64,000 nt of DNA from Asaia prunellae JCM 25354 (GTDB lineage Bacteria; Pseudomonadota; Alphaproteobacteria; Acetobacterales; Acetobacteraceae), in assembly GCF_000613885.1 (NCBI RefSeq), contig NZ_BAJV01000008.1:1-64000 (forward strand), read 5' to 3'. The notes under the pieces are model-generated. The model saw nothing but the letters and a program-made list of their open reading frames with translations. It was not told the DNA's origin and made no database searches. The stretch's first letter is position 1. Every line of letters starts with the position of its first letter. Both the position numbers and the translations under genes were made by a program. Positions 37,165 to 47,412 of the stretch are shown one piece after another.

Positions 37165-37967
37165 GCCACTGTTACCCCAAGCACGACATTAACCACCATG
37201 ATCACCATGATGCCGCGCGCAAAGCCGCGTGGCAGCAAGGTGGCAAGTGAGTCCGAACGTGTAGCATCGAGCCCGGTCAGCTGTGTTGCCAGACTGAGCA
37301 GAAACCCACTGATGATGAGTTTGAGCGGGATACCCAGATAATCGATCGGTTTCATTGCGCCAACAATGTCATACAGGAACGTCCAGAGCGGCATGGTGAT
37401 GACCGAACTGAAACGGCAGACACCGTACCCGACTGAAAGCGAAATCGCGCTGAATACGACCCCCAGGGTAAAAGAACTCAGCATCATCGCCAGGGCACGT
37501 GGCATGACAAGAACCAGGAACGGATCAACGCCCTGGGCCTGAAGTGCCCGCAATTCGCCACCGATTGTCAGCTGGCCAAGCTGTGTCAGGCTCAGCATGG
37601 CGCTCCTGCCCAAAAGGATAATACCGACAAGAACCGGGGCAATTTCGCGCACCAGAACGGTTGCGAGAAGAGAATCCGTAGTGTCTGCCATACCGGCAAT
37701 GCCGAGCCAGTAGATGGCCTGTGCCACGATACCGAAGCCGGTAAGTGCAGCTGTAAACAGCGTACTGAACAACCCGCCCCCTGCGGCCTGGCGCAAAGTA
37801 CTCTTGAATTCGAATATCACGGTGCGCCGCCAGGATGTCGGACGACAGGCCTCGCGCAACACGCCCCAGCTGGCACCGACGAGCATGAGTGTGAAGCGCA
37901 ACTGGCGTCGGGTCAGCGCACCAAGGCGAAGCAGAAAGCGCCGATAGAAGGGAAGTTCGTCCTTCAC
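37161..37967 (-). CDS. MlaE-family permease
   Basis: A 268-residue permease. It has an amphipathic N-terminus, helices at about residues 50-75 (the FKSTLRQAAGGGLFSTLF segment), 95-115, 145-170, 190-215 and 245-265, and the family-typical SLTQLGQLTIGGELRALQAQGVDP loop. It should form the membrane part of the lipid transporter with the MCE protein. I take GTG 37967 (VKDELPFYRR) because it overlaps the corrected cyclase stop (GTGA). As sequenced, the frame stays open further upstream to 38201, but that part is cyclase-domain sequence in another frame. Confidence 0.88.
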   Translation of the reverse strand: MKDELPFYRRFLLRLGALTRRQLRFTLMLVGASWGVLREACRPTSWRRTVIFEFKSTLRQAAGGGLFSTLFTAALTGFGIVAQAIYWLGIAGMADTTDSLLATVLVREIAPVLVGIILLGRSAMLSLTQLGQLTIGGELRALQAQGVDPFLVLVMPRALAMMLSSFTLGVVFSAISLSVGYGVCRFSSVITMPLWTFLYDIVGAMKPIDYLGIPLKLIISGFLLSLATQLTGLDATRSDSLATLLPRGFARGIMVIMVVNVVLGVTVA

Positions 37968-40267
37968 CGCCGTGCTGCCAGAACATAGGTGTTGGTGATA
38001 CCAAGGGCGGCAGATAGAACATGCCCCTCGGCCTGAAGAGATAATAGTCACGCAAAAGCGCATGAGCGGATTCGGAAACCTGAATGGTCCCCGAATCGGG
38101 TGCACTGATGGCCAGGAGCTCTGATGTCTGGGCAGCCTCCCCCCAGACATTGAAGACCCCCGGATCTCCACCGAGAATGGCGCCGAAAGCCTGCCCCACA
38201 TCGAGACCTATACGAAAGCTCGGTGTAAGATCGGCATCGGCCAGGGTAACCAGTGCCAGCTCGCGCAATGCAAGAAGGGCATCGGCAACGCGACGTGCCG
38301 CATCGGGATCAGGATCCTGCGAACATCCCCCGATTAGTACGATGCGTCCACCGAGAATCTGGGCGGAGAAAAGACGCTCGCTCTGAACCACTTCCTGAAA
38401 TTTTCTGACCAGTTCCTGTACGATCGGAATCAGATCGACACTGGCTTCGGACTTGGAGTCCTGAAAAAGGATCGTGGCAACCGGCACCATAGCGTATTGA
38501 CCAGCCGCAAAATGCGTTTCCCCCTGTTCACCAGGAGCAGCAATAAATCCCTCGCTCAGCTGCGTGGGTACGGCATCGATCTCGTCATGCGACTTGCGCT
38601 CGGGCTTTGCTGCATGCGCCTCGTTTTCGCGCAGGGTCGCAAAACGTATGGCAGCAATTTCCGCAACGATGGCGATGATATGCGACACGGCTCGGGGACG
38701 TACCGCATCCTCGAGCACCACCATGCCAATCACGATACCCCGGGCAAGAACAGGCTGGATATAGACAGATCTGGAGCTATCTGCGTCATCACGATACGCT
38801 GGAAGGTACGTAACCCCTCCTGCGTCGCGGCATGGTCACTCTCGATCACCTCTCCCGCCATCAGAAGGGCAAAAAAGTTCTTCAAATCGCTATGTGACAG
38901 CTCCATACCCGCACTGTGCGCATCAGTCGTACGGTCGTAGGAATCCTCACAGAGCAGACGCTCATCATCACCGACCGAACGCCAGAATCCAACACGTCGT
39001 GCTTGGCAAGCTCGGCAAGACGCTGGCTGAGCAATGGCGCATCCTGTGCCGGGTCAAGCAGATTGGGCGTTCCTGCCATGGCATTGAGTGCCTGGCTTTC
39101 GGCCCTGACCTGAACACGCTCCAGACCGATCTGCCGACGCAACCGTTCTGTCCTGCGGTTCTGCCTTACCAGAAACCCGGCCAGAAGCGCTGCCAGAACA
39201 ACAATAACCATAGAGAAAATCAGACCCTGCCGTCCTGCGGCGGCGGCAAACGCGGCAAAATCATCTTCCGGCGCGTTGAGAATCAACACCCAACCCGGCC
39301 GGATCTTATGAAGCGACGCCATGATAGTGACGTACTGCGTATCATGCGCCTTGATGAGATGCACACCGGCACCGTAAATACGAAACAGGGAGAGCGCTCT
39401 CGAAAATACCGGCTGTGTATTCGGATCAAGTAGCATCTTGTCGAATTGCCAGTTTGCCTTGCGGGCAACATCGAGCAGCCGGTTTCCGGCAATAATACGC
39501 CCTTCCTTGTCAACAACAACCGCTTGTCCGCTCTTGCCTATCTTTATCTCTTCAAGGAAGTCGGTGAGGCGATTGAGAGAGATGTTGATGGCAAATACTG
39601 CCTGATGCCCGTCAGACGTGTGCAGGACACTCGCAGCCGTGACGATCAACTGCTTCGTGGCAGCAGTGGGATAAGGATCGGACCAGTTCAGATCAGGACG
39701 CTCGAAAGCCCCCTTGTACCAGGCACGCTGGCGCGGATCGTAATCTATACCATGCGTGTCCGAAGTGCGTACGAGTTTGCCCTGTTTGTCATAGTACCAG
39801 TGACGGAAAATTCTCTGGTCACGGAGGAGATGAACCCATTCCATCCCGTCGGAGATGTCCTTGGGCGCTCGATCAATAAACCAGAATGATCCACGATCAT
39901 CGGCCAGATAGAAGCTCTCTACCTGAGAAACATTGCGCAGCATGGAGGCGCCATAGGCGAGGAAAACCCTGGGGGGTTCGTCAGTTACAGGATCGGTCAG
40001 AAGATCACGGGCAACGATCGCCGTCGCCGATGCCGGAGCGAGGTAATCCGACACTTCCCGCGTGATGTTTTTCTGTTCCTCACGCAACAGATCCTGAGAG
40101 AGGGCAATCACACCACCACGTGTCTTGTGGTAGGAATGCAATGTCAGCGCAACAATCGCGATAATAACGAGCACAACCCCAAGAATGGGGCCGACAAGCT
40201 CGAGCAACCGGCGCCTTCTTGTCTCGGCCTCAGGATCAGCCGGATCAATAATCTCGGAAACAGGCAA
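37964..40267 (-). CDS. Membrane sensor with dCACHE, GAF and degenerate class III cyclase domain, three frameshifts
   Basis: A 768-residue protein after three one-base repairs (near 38984, at about 38770-38815, and near 38002). Order: helix 1 (about residues 27-48), a periplasmic dCACHE-type domain (about 50-340, with GIDYDPRQRAWYKGA and IKIGKSGQAVVVDKEGRII), helix 2 (about 352-372), a GAF domain (about 410-590, VLDSWRSVGDDERLL and HSDLKNFFALLMAGEV), and a C-terminal class III cyclase homology domain ending ITNTYVLAARR. That domain keeps the first metal Asp (ILFQDS) but has ILGGRI where the second Asp is expected, and WGEAAQTSELL instead of WGDxVNTAxR, so it is probably not catalytic. It heads the Mla-like operon and overlaps the mlaE start. 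A sensory control of lipid transport is my inference. Confidence 0.72.
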
Positions 40268-40424
40268 AAATCACGTCTCCCAGGACCTCCCCTCCTGCGG
40301 GGAATAACTTGATTTGACACGACAACGTGCAGAAAACTCTCACGTCGCGTTCACATCTTCTCTCTTGTTTCCGGGAGCTGCAACCCGCATCTCCTTTTCA
40401 TACTGTCCGAACTGGAGAATGATA

Positions 40425-41222
40425 ATGGCAAGAGCATGGCTCACGGACCGTTCGGTCCTCTCTGTGACCGGACAGGACCGGGTCGGCTTCCTGCAAGGGC
40501 TGGTGTCGAATGATGTGACAGCTGCCAATGCGCAAACTCTGGTCTGGTCCGGTTTTCTGACCCCGCAAGGACGCTATCTTGCGGATTTTTTCATCTGGCA
40601 TACGCCGCAGGCGCTGCTGCTCGACGTACCGGCCGATCAGGCGTCGTTTCTGTGCACCCGGCTGTCGCGTTTCCGTCTGCGTGCCGATGTCCAGATTGAA
40701 GAAACATCTCTCGCTGTCGAAGCCTTGTGGGCAGAGGATACCGCTCATGATTCCCGCCCCGATCCAAGGCTTGAGGGTGCCGGTTCACGCCGCATCATCC
40801 AAGCCCCCCAGAAAGATGACAGCACCTCGCTCGAGCACTACCATCAGCACAGGCTGCTTCTCGGCCTGCCGGATGCGAGGGATTGCGAGTACGAGAAGAC
40901 CCTGCTGATTGAAGCCAATTTTGACTGGCTGAATGGCATTTCTTTCCAGAAAGGATGTTATATGGGGCAGGAACTTACGGCCCGTACCCATTACAGAGGC
41001 CTGGTGAAAAAACGTCTTGTCCCCGTTCGCAGTGATCATGGTCTCCCGCCGTCTGGAACGATCCTGTTCGAGGGCGAGCGTGAGATTGGCCAGATGCGCA
41101 GCAGTATCGGCATGAATGGCCTTGCTTTTCTGCGTCGCGAGGTCTGGATGAAAGATATTCACCACGAGGGCCTGACCCTCACCCCCTGCCTGCCCGCCTG
41201 GTTCAGAGAAGAGTTATCATGA
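40425..41222 (+). CDS. ygfZ: YgfZ/GcvT-like folate-binding protein
   Basis: A 265-residue protein of the YgfZ (IBA57) family, which uses tetrahydrofolate to support assembly or repair of certain iron-sulfur clusters. The signature KGCYMGQELTARTHYRG (about residues 174-190) with the conserved cysteine is present, and the N-terminus has LQGLVSNDV and GRYLADFFIW. I take ATG 40425 (MARAWLTD), seven bases after GGAG; ATG 40419 is too close to that site. Its stop overlaps the hisI start (ATGA at 41219-41222). Confidence 0.92.
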   Translation: MARAWLTDRSVLSVTGQDRVGFLQGLVSNDVTAANAQTLVWSGFLTPQGRYLADFFIWHTPQALLLDVPADQASFLCTRLSRFRLRADVQIEETSLAVEALWAEDTAHDSRPDPRLEGAGSRRIIQAPQKDDSTSLEHYHQHRLLLGLPDARDCEYEKTLLIEANFDWLNGISFQKGCYMGQELTARTHYRGLVKKRLVPVRSDHGLPPSGTILFEGEREIGQMRSSIGMNGLAFLRREVWMKDIHHEGLTLTPCLPAWFREELS

Positions 41223-41641
41223 GCTATATTCCGCCCGACCGTCAGACCCTTGATGCCATTCTCGATACCGTCAATTTCAACAAGGACGGGCTGATTACCG
41301 CCATGGCCCAGAATGCCGAGGCTCCGCATGATATCCTGATGCTGGCCTGGATGAATCGCGAAGCCCTTGGAGAAACACTTCGGACAGGACGTGTCTGCTA
41401 TTATTCCCGCAGTCGCGGCAAGCTCTGGCGCAAGGGAGAGAGTTCCGGCCAGACCCAGAATCTCGTCTCGGCCCGCCTTGATTGCGACCAGGATGCGGTT
41501 CTTCTTCTGGTGGAGCAAAAAGGTGTGGCATGCCACACAGGTCGTCGAAGCTGTTTCTATCAGGAGGTCACGTCGCAGGGCCTGCGCAGCATCATGGCTC
41601 CTGAAATTTTACCGGAACAGCTTTACAACAGCACAGACTGA
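41219..41641 (+). CDS. hisI: Phosphoribosyl-AMP cyclohydrolase
   Basis: A 140-residue HisI, which opens the purine ring of phosphoribosyl-AMP in histidine synthesis. It has the magnesium motif LDCDQDAVLLLV (D-x-D-x-D, about residue 90) and zinc cysteines in CHTGRRSCFY, plus YYSRSRGKLWRKGESSG. The HisE domain is not fused. It is coupled to ygfZ and away from other his genes. Confidence 0.95.
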   Translation: MSYIPPDRQTLDAILDTVNFNKDGLITAMAQNAEAPHDILMLAWMNREALGETLRTGRVCYYSRSRGKLWRKGESSGQTQNLVSARLDCDQDAVLLLVEQKGVACHTGRRSCFYQEVTSQGLRSIMAPEILPEQLYNSTD

Positions 41642-41648
41642 GAAAATC

Positions 41649-42869
41649 TCAGTCGCGCCCAGCCTCTGTTCCCTGACGGGCGCGAGGTGATTTTTCATCA
41701 AGAATACGCAATACCGCCTCTGCCGCAGCATCAGACGGCGTGCCGTTATGCCCGGACGAGGGCGTTGGTCTGAGCTGAGCCATAATCTCGTCGAAGGCCA
41801 TCCGCTGTTCCTGGCCCAGTTCCTGATCGGTCAGGAGGGCATAAGCGGCTTCAGCCAGCTGCTCGGGGGTACAACGTTCCTGAAGCAACTCCGGCACGAC
41901 CTCGCGCCCAGCAAGAAGATTGACCATGGCAACATATTTCACCTTGATCATTCGGCGCGCCATAAACGCAGTCACCGGATTGACGCGGTAGGCAACAGCC
42001 ATGGGTACATGAGCCAGAGCCAGCTCGAGTGTCGAGGTGCCAGATTTGGTCAGAGCTGCCCCCGCTGCAGCAAACGCATCGTGCTTATCATGCAGCTCGG
42101 TCACGATAATCGGCTTGACCGGCCATTTTGCGACTGCAGTCCTTACCGTCTGAGCCACCAGCGGAGAAAGAGGGAGAACCGGACAAATATCCGGCAGACG
42201 CTTCTTCAGCAAGGATAGCATCCTGCCGTAGACGGGCAGAAGGCGTGGCACCTCCGAACGACGGCTACCCGGCATAAGAATGAGTACGGGTGCGTCCTCA
42301 GTCAGGCCATGACGCAGCCTAAAACGTCTTGCATCACCCTGATCAGCACCTGATTGCAGGACCGGGTGACCAACGAAATCAACAGCCACACCGCGCTCGG
42401 CAAACCATTCCACTTCAAAAGGCAGGAGACAGAGCAAACGGTCCCAGAGCTCTGGAAAGCTGTGTACGCGTTTTTCATGCCATGCCCAGACCTGCGGACC
42501 AACATAGTGGATTTTCGGAATTTTCTGGTCGCGCAGGCGTTTGAGAAAACGCAAGGCAAAGCCGGGTGAGTCGATGGTAACGATCATGTTCGGCTGACGC
42601 AGCACCACATCATTAACCGCCTCGTTGAGACGTTGTGAAAGCTGCCGGACGCGCGGCAGCACTTCGACTAGGCCCATGACCGCCAGATCACGCATGGGAA
42701 ACAGGCTGTTAAGCCCGAGGGCCTCCATGCGCGGTCCGCCAATACCAACGAAAATCAGATGAGGGTCACGCGCATGCAAGGCCTGCATGAGATGCGCCCC
42801 CAACACATCGCCACTGGCCTCACCTGCCAGAAGCCAGATGACACGAGGGACGATTGCTGATTGGGTCAT
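41649..42869 (-). CDS. lpxB: Lipid-A-disaccharide synthase
   Basis: A 406-residue GT19 enzyme that joins UDP-2,3-diacylglucosamine and lipid X in lipid A synthesis. It has LLAGEASGDVLGAHLM, FVGIGGPRMEALG, IDSPGFALRFLK, HYVGPQVWAWHEKR, PVFLGHP-like VDFVGHPVLQ, LLMPGSRRSEV-like ILMPGSRRSEVPRLLP and the acceptor-side KSGTSTLELAL. Frame and length are normal. It lies immediately after pheT on the same strand (six-base gap) and converges with hisI. Confidence 0.95.
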   Translation of the reverse strand: MTQSAIVPRVIWLLAGEASGDVLGAHLMQALHARDPHLIFVGIGGPRMEALGLNSLFPMRDLAVMGLVEVLPRVRQLSQRLNEAVNDVVLRQPNMIVTIDSPGFALRFLKRLRDQKIPKIHYVGPQVWAWHEKRVHSFPELWDRLLCLLPFEVEWFAERGVAVDFVGHPVLQSGADQGDARRFRLRHGLTEDAPVLILMPGSRRSEVPRLLPVYGRMLSLLKKRLPDICPVLPLSPLVAQTVRTAVAKWPVKPIIVTELHDKHDAFAAAGAALTKSGTSTLELALAHVPMAVAYRVNPVTAFMARRMIKVKYVAMVNLLAGREVVPELLQERCTPEQLAEAAYALLTDQELGQEQRMAFDEIMAQLRPTPSSGHNGTPSDAAAEAVLRILDEKSPRARQGTEAGRD

Positions 42870-42875
42870 AAGGGT

Positions 42876-45337
42876 TCAGCGTCGCAGGGTCGCACCGGTT
42901 GCCTTGGCAACAGCGGCAATGATCTTTTCGGAAACGGCTTCAATCTCCTCATCCGTCAGGCTGGATTTAACCGGCTGAAGCGTGACCTCAATTCCAAGCG
43001 AACGATATCCTGCCTCAAGGGGCGTACCCTCATAGACATCGAACAGACTGACATCGGTAACGAGAGTACGGTCTGCACCGCGCGCGGCCCGGATAACGGC
43101 CTGAGCTTCAACCCCCGGCGCCACAATAAACGCAAAATCGCGCCCGACTGGCTGAAATGCCGAAAGTACAGGCGTCTGGCGACGTTTCACCTTGGGTAGC
43201 GGCACCACATCGAGCCAGAGTTCGAACGCAACGAGCGCACCATCAATGCCCATGGCCCGGGTCACACGGGGATGCAGCTCACCGAAGCAGCCAAGAACCG
43301 TTTTTGGCCCCTGGCGAACAACACCTGAACGGCCCGGATGATAATGACCGGGCGCATCTGCCGTGATGCTCAGCGCCTCGGCAGGCAGTTTCAGCGTATC
43401 GAGCGCCGCCACAAGATCAGCCTTGGCATCCCAGAGCGTTCTGGCGTGAGCTTTACACCCGGGCTGCGCGGCGTTTCACCACCACGCAAACCCGCCAGAA
43501 CGAGCTTCTGACCATCAACGTGGAATGACGGGCCAATCTCGAAAAGAGCCGCATCCGAAAAACCGCGCGCCGCATTGCGCTGCCAGCCACGCACCAGATT
43601 GACAAGCGGAGTCGGACGCATCTGGTTGAGATCGGAGGCGATGGGATTGAGCAGCCGCAGCCCCTCGGGTGCGCCACCGAACAAAAGAGCATCTTCATGG
43701 GAGACGAAAGAGAAGCCGACCGTTTCCATCATGCCGCGCATGGCGCAGAGACGGCGCAAATCCCCCAGACGCTTCTGCGCGGGCGTCAGAGCCGGCGCTG
43801 CAATAGCCGTTTTCTGCGGTAGCGCCTGCGGCGGAATCGAGTCCAGTCCGTGGATACGCAGGACTTCCTCGATCAGATCATTTTCTGCCTCGATCGCGTG
43901 AACCGCAGCCGCAGCCGTCCTGGCCTGATCCGGATCAAGATGAGGAGCCTGATCCAGCATCACGCCCATGGCGATGTCATTACGCCAGGACGGGACTGCA
44001 AAACAGGCGCGCCCTGCGTCACGCTCTTTCACCGTGAAGCCAAGATGTTCGAGAATACCTACGGCCTCATCAGGAGCGATACTTGCCCCACCCAGACTCT
44101 CCAGACGTTCGAAGCGCAGCCAGGCTTGGCGATGCCAGTCGGGAAGACTACCAGCACTCGTGACCTCACTGGCTTCTCCCCCGCAAAGGTCCAGAATCAG
44201 ACGTGTTGCAGCCTCGAGCCCGGGCAGGATCAGCGCCACGTCAATACCACGCTCGAAGCGCTGGCGCGCATCTGTATGGACTGCCAGACGACGACCCGTA
44301 AGCGCGATACGAACAGGATCGAAAAGCGCCGCTTCTATGAAGACATCGCTTGTGTCATCTGAAACGCCGGTTGCCTCACCGCCTATCAGCCCGGCAAGAG
44401 ACTGCACGCCCGACTGGTCGACAATAACCAGATCATCCGTTCCCAGAACCAGATCACGCCCATCTAGCGCACGGAAGGTTTCGCGTGCAGCGCGCGTCAG
44501 AGACAGAGTTGTGCCACTGATCTTCGCCGCGTCGAACACATGGAGCGGGCGACCAAGATCGAATGTCAGGTAGTTGGTGATATCAACCAGCGTGCTGATC
44601 GACTTCAACCCGATCGATTCCAGCCTCTGGCGCAGCCAGTCGGGGCTCGGGCCATTTTTGACACCGCGCACCAGACGCCCGACTACGAACGGGCAAGCAG
44701 TTTCATACTGGATATCCCATGAAATCGGGGAATCAAAATGTCCCTCGACCGTATCGACCAGCCAGGGTTTGAGATGACCGAGGCCGGCAGCGGCAAGATC
44801 GCGCGCTATGCCGCGCACACTCAGGGCATCGCCACGATTGGGCGTAATGGAAATATCGATAACCGGATCGTCGAGCCTGGCGTAGTCCGCATAGGCCTGA
44901 CCGAGCACGACTGTTTCGGGAAGTTCGGCAATGCCGTCTGATTCGGCACCAAGACCCAGCTCACGCAGGGAGCAGAGCATGCCACCGCTTTCCTGTCCGC
45001 GGATTTTGCCTGCCTTGATGGTAATATCGCTGCCCGGCACGTAGGTGCCCGGCGGAGCGAAAATGACATGCAACCCGGCGCGCGCATTGGGCGCCCCGCA
45101 AACGACCTGTACCTTTTCGTAACCACCGCCCGCAGCCACGACACAAACCTGGAGACGGTCAGCATCGGGATGACGATGTGCCTCCAGAATCTTTGCGACG
45201 CGAAAACCGCGCAGGGAGTCTGCCGGGTTCTCGACGCTTTCGACTTCAAGACCGATGGTATTGAGTGTCGCAAGAATCTCATCGAGCGATGCCGTGAAAT
45301 CGAGATGCTCACGCAGCCAGGAGAGGGTGAATTTCAT
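42876..45337 (-). CDS. pheT: Phenylalanyl-tRNA synthetase beta subunit, with one frameshift
   Basis: The beta chain of the tetrameric PheRS: MKFTLSWLREHLDF, a tRNA-binding OB domain (residues about 40-150, RLQVCVVAAGGG), the B3/4 editing domain (about 210-390), B5 and the inactive synthetase core, and a C-terminal anticodon-binding FDX-ACB domain (HPGRSGVV, HPRVTRAMG). A base is missing near 43461 (CCCGGG run): restored, the frame reads SPGCKAHARTLWDAKADLVAALDTL. Repaired length is 820 residues, normal. I take ATG 45337, four bases after pheS ends. An essential gene cannot plausibly be broken here, so this is one of the clearest cases of a sequencing error. Confidence 0.93.
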
Positions 45338-45341
45338 TGTT

Positions 45342-46412
45342 TCAGACTCCTTCGGCGAGGCTGGCGGATGACAGGGCAGAGAAGCCATAATGGCGCAACC
45401 ATCTCAGATCGCTCTCATAGAAGGAGCGCAGATCGGGGATACCGTTCTTGAGCATGGTCAGACGTTCTATTCCCATGCCGAAGGCGAAGCCTTGCCAGAC
45501 AGATGGATCGAGCCCGCAATTGGCCAGAACGCGCGGATGCACCATTCCTGAGCCGAGCACTTCCAGCCAGTCAGTACCGCCACCGATTTCGCCCGTCTGG
45601 CGCGACCAGCCGATATCAACTTCCATCGAGGGTTCGGTAAACGGGAAGTAGGAGGCACGGAACCGTACCGGCAGATTGGGCTTGTCAAAAAACACGCGCA
45701 GGAATTCGATCAGACACCCCTTGAGATGACCAAGGGTGATGCCCTTGTCGATGACAAGTCCTTCACATTGATGAAACATTGGTGAGTGTGTGGCATCATG
45801 ATCGGCACGATAGGTGCGACCCGGCGCAATAATACGGATCGGCGGCTCTTCAGTCAGCATGGTACGGATCTGTACGCCCGAAGTCTGGGTACGCAGCACA
45901 CGCGCTGGCGCGTCCTCATTCACTGCGGGCAAATAGAATGTATCATGCTCGGTACGCGCCGGATGATGGTCCGGCGTATTGAGGGCCGAGAAATTGTGCC
46001 ACTGGGACTCGATATCCGGCCCCTCGGCAACATTGAAGCCCATCGCACCGAAAATGGCCGTCATCTCCTCGATAGTGCGGCTGATCGGATGAATGAGACC
46101 TGTCGGAGTCGCGGGGGCAGGCAGAGTCACATCGACCTGCTCTGACTTGAGACGCGATTCGAGGGCAGCCTCGGCGATTTCCTGCCCACGCTGTTCGACC
46201 GCAGTATTCAGGGCGTCACGCAGACGGTTGAGCGCCTGTCCACGCTCCTTGCGCTCCTCGGGGCTCATCTTGCCCAGTTCCTTGAGCAGACGGGTCAACC
46301 GTCCCGATTTACCCAATACCCCGACACGGATGGCATCCCAGGCAGCGTGATCCTGGGCCTGCGCCAACGCTTCGAGAGTTTCGCTTCTCAGAGCTTCCAG
46401 ATCATCGCTCAT
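45342..46412 (-). CDS. pheS: Phenylalanyl-tRNA synthetase alpha subunit
   Basis: A 356-residue class II synthetase alpha chain. It has an N-terminal coiled coil (about residues 1-85), motif 1 around the GPDIESQWHNFSALNTPDHHPAR region (GPDIES and HHPAR quoted), motif 2 IIAPGRTYRADHDATHSPMFHQ (as GRTYRAD and HSPMFHQ) and motif 3 GFAFGMGIERLTML. I take ATG 46412 (MSDDLEALRS); ATG 46430 is a possible earlier start. Order rpmI-rplT-pheS-pheT is common in bacteria. A terminator lies between rplT and this gene. Confidence 0.95.
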   Translation of the reverse strand: MSDDLEALRSETLEALAQAQDHAAWDAIRVGVLGKSGRLTRLLKELGKMSPEERKERGQALNRLRDALNTAVEQRGQEIAEAALESRLKSEQVDVTLPAPATPTGLIHPISRTIEEMTAIFGAMGFNVAEGPDIESQWHNFSALNTPDHHPARTEHDTFYLPAVNEDAPARVLRTQTSGVQIRTMLTEEPPIRIIAPGRTYRADHDATHSPMFHQCEGLVIDKGITLGHLKGCLIEFLRVFFDKPNLPVRFRASYFPFTEPSMEVDIGWSRQTGEIGGGTDWLEVLGSGMVHPRVLANCGLDPSVWQGFAFGMGIERLTMLKNGIPDLRSFYESDLRWLRHYGFSALSSASLAEGV

Positions 46413-46456
46413 CACTACCTGTCCCATCATGCGTCTGGTGGTATCATCAAAAAAGA

Positions 46457-46497
46457 AAACGGGCCGTCCTGATACAGGACGACCCGTTTTCTATCAA
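46457..46497 (-). terminator. Terminator or attenuator between rplT and pheS
   Basis: On the - strand, GAAAACGGGTCGTCCTG and CAGGACGGCCCGTTTTC form a long stem with a three-base loop and one mismatch, followed by a T-rich stretch (TTTTTTG). It lies 26 bases after the rplT stop and 45 bases before pheS. It could stop rpmI-rplT transcription or act as a read-through control of pheST. Confidence 0.85.
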
Positions 46498-46522
46498 ATC
46501 GGCAAATCCGAAAAGCGGCAGA

Positions 46523-46909
46523 TCAAGCCTGGGCCGTCTGCTCCTGGGCAGGCTGCTCAAGGGCCATCCGGGCCAGCTTCACGATCTCTGCAAAGGTTGC
46601 TGCGTCATCGAATGCGATGGCGGCCAGAACCTTACGGTCGATTTCGATACCAGCCTTTGCAAGACCATTGATGAACTTGCTGTAGGTCAGGCCCTGCTCG
46701 CGAACGGCAGCGTTGATACGCTGGATCCACAGAGCGCGGAAATCGCGCTTCTTGTTGCGACGGTCGCGATAGGCATAACGAAGAGCCTTCTCGACGCGCT
46801 CAAGAGCGATACGATAGTTGGTGGAAGACCGGCCGCGGTAACCCTTGGCGAGATCCAGAACCTTCTTGTGACGGGCGTGCGTCGTTACGCCGCGCTTAAC
46901 ACGTGCCAT
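46523..46909 (-). CDS. rplT: 50S ribosomal protein L20
   Basis: A 128-residue L20: [55 protein letters not shown] and [21 protein letters not shown] (parts quoted). It binds 23S rRNA and often represses its own operon. The C-terminus has a Gln/Ala-rich extension ([11 protein letters not shown]). It follows rpmI by 12 bases. Confidence 0.98.
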   Translation of the reverse strand: MARVKRGVTTHARHKKVLDLAKGYRGRSSTNYRIALERVEKALRYAYRDRRNKKRDFRALWIQRINAAVREQGLTYSKFINGLAKAGIEIDRKVLAAIAFDDAATFAEIVKLARMALEQPAQEQTAQA

Positions 46910-46921
46910 TTATATTGCTCC

Positions 46922-47125
46922 TCAAGCCAGTCCGTAGGGGGCCCACTGCTTCACGGTCTTCGCATCCATGTCCGTCATGGTCTGCGGGCCGCGATTGGTG
47001 CGCTTCATTTTCTGCGGACGGTTGATGAGGCCATGGCGCTTGTTGCCTGGACCGCACATCACCTTGCCGGTCGCGGTGATCTTGAACCGCTTCTTGACCG
47101 ACGACTTGGTCTTCATCTTGGGCAT
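46922..47125 (-). CDS. rpmI: 50S ribosomal protein L35
   Basis: A 67-residue L35 starting [20 protein letters not shown] at ATG 47125, with GGAG-like GAGAGGAGAA just upstream. The C-terminal part is unusual only in ending WAPYGLA. infC, often first in this operon, is not next to it; instead the 287 bases to gcd hold the divergent promoters of both units. Confidence 0.97.
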
Positions 47126-47327
47126 TTCGTTCTCCTCTCGACATATCAGGCGGCTTGTCGCAATCACTCGCAACCACCACCAAGCGGCCAGGCATGCCCT
47201 ACCATCGCCTGGACGCGCGTTCGAAAGGGGGCACTTATAGGACATCTCTGCCCTACACAACCCGTTTTAACGCGCATAAACATTTACTTTGGGTTAGACG
47301 GGACCTTAACCATAATGTGGGACGTTC

Positions 47328-47341
47328 TTGACGTAGATCAA
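47328..47341. promoter_or_regulatory. FNR/ANR-type operator upstream of gcd
   Basis: TTGACGTAGATCAA matches the FNR/CRP-family consensus TTGAT-N4-ATCAA in nine of ten conserved positions. It lies 71 bases before the gcd ATG, in the divergent region between rpmI and gcd. It is a single site seen by eye. Confidence 0.5.
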
Positions 47342-47412
47342 CATTTGCGCCTTTTTCCACGCGGTCTCTTTTCACAACGTTTCCGACCACGAAACCTCTT
47401 ATAGGACGACGC

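Noticed and set aside
37525-38733. A 402-codon frame that appears to join the cyclase-like domain with sequence inside mlaE
   Set aside because: Its last 130 codons are an out-of-frame reading of the conserved mlaE permease; the join results from a missing base near 38002.
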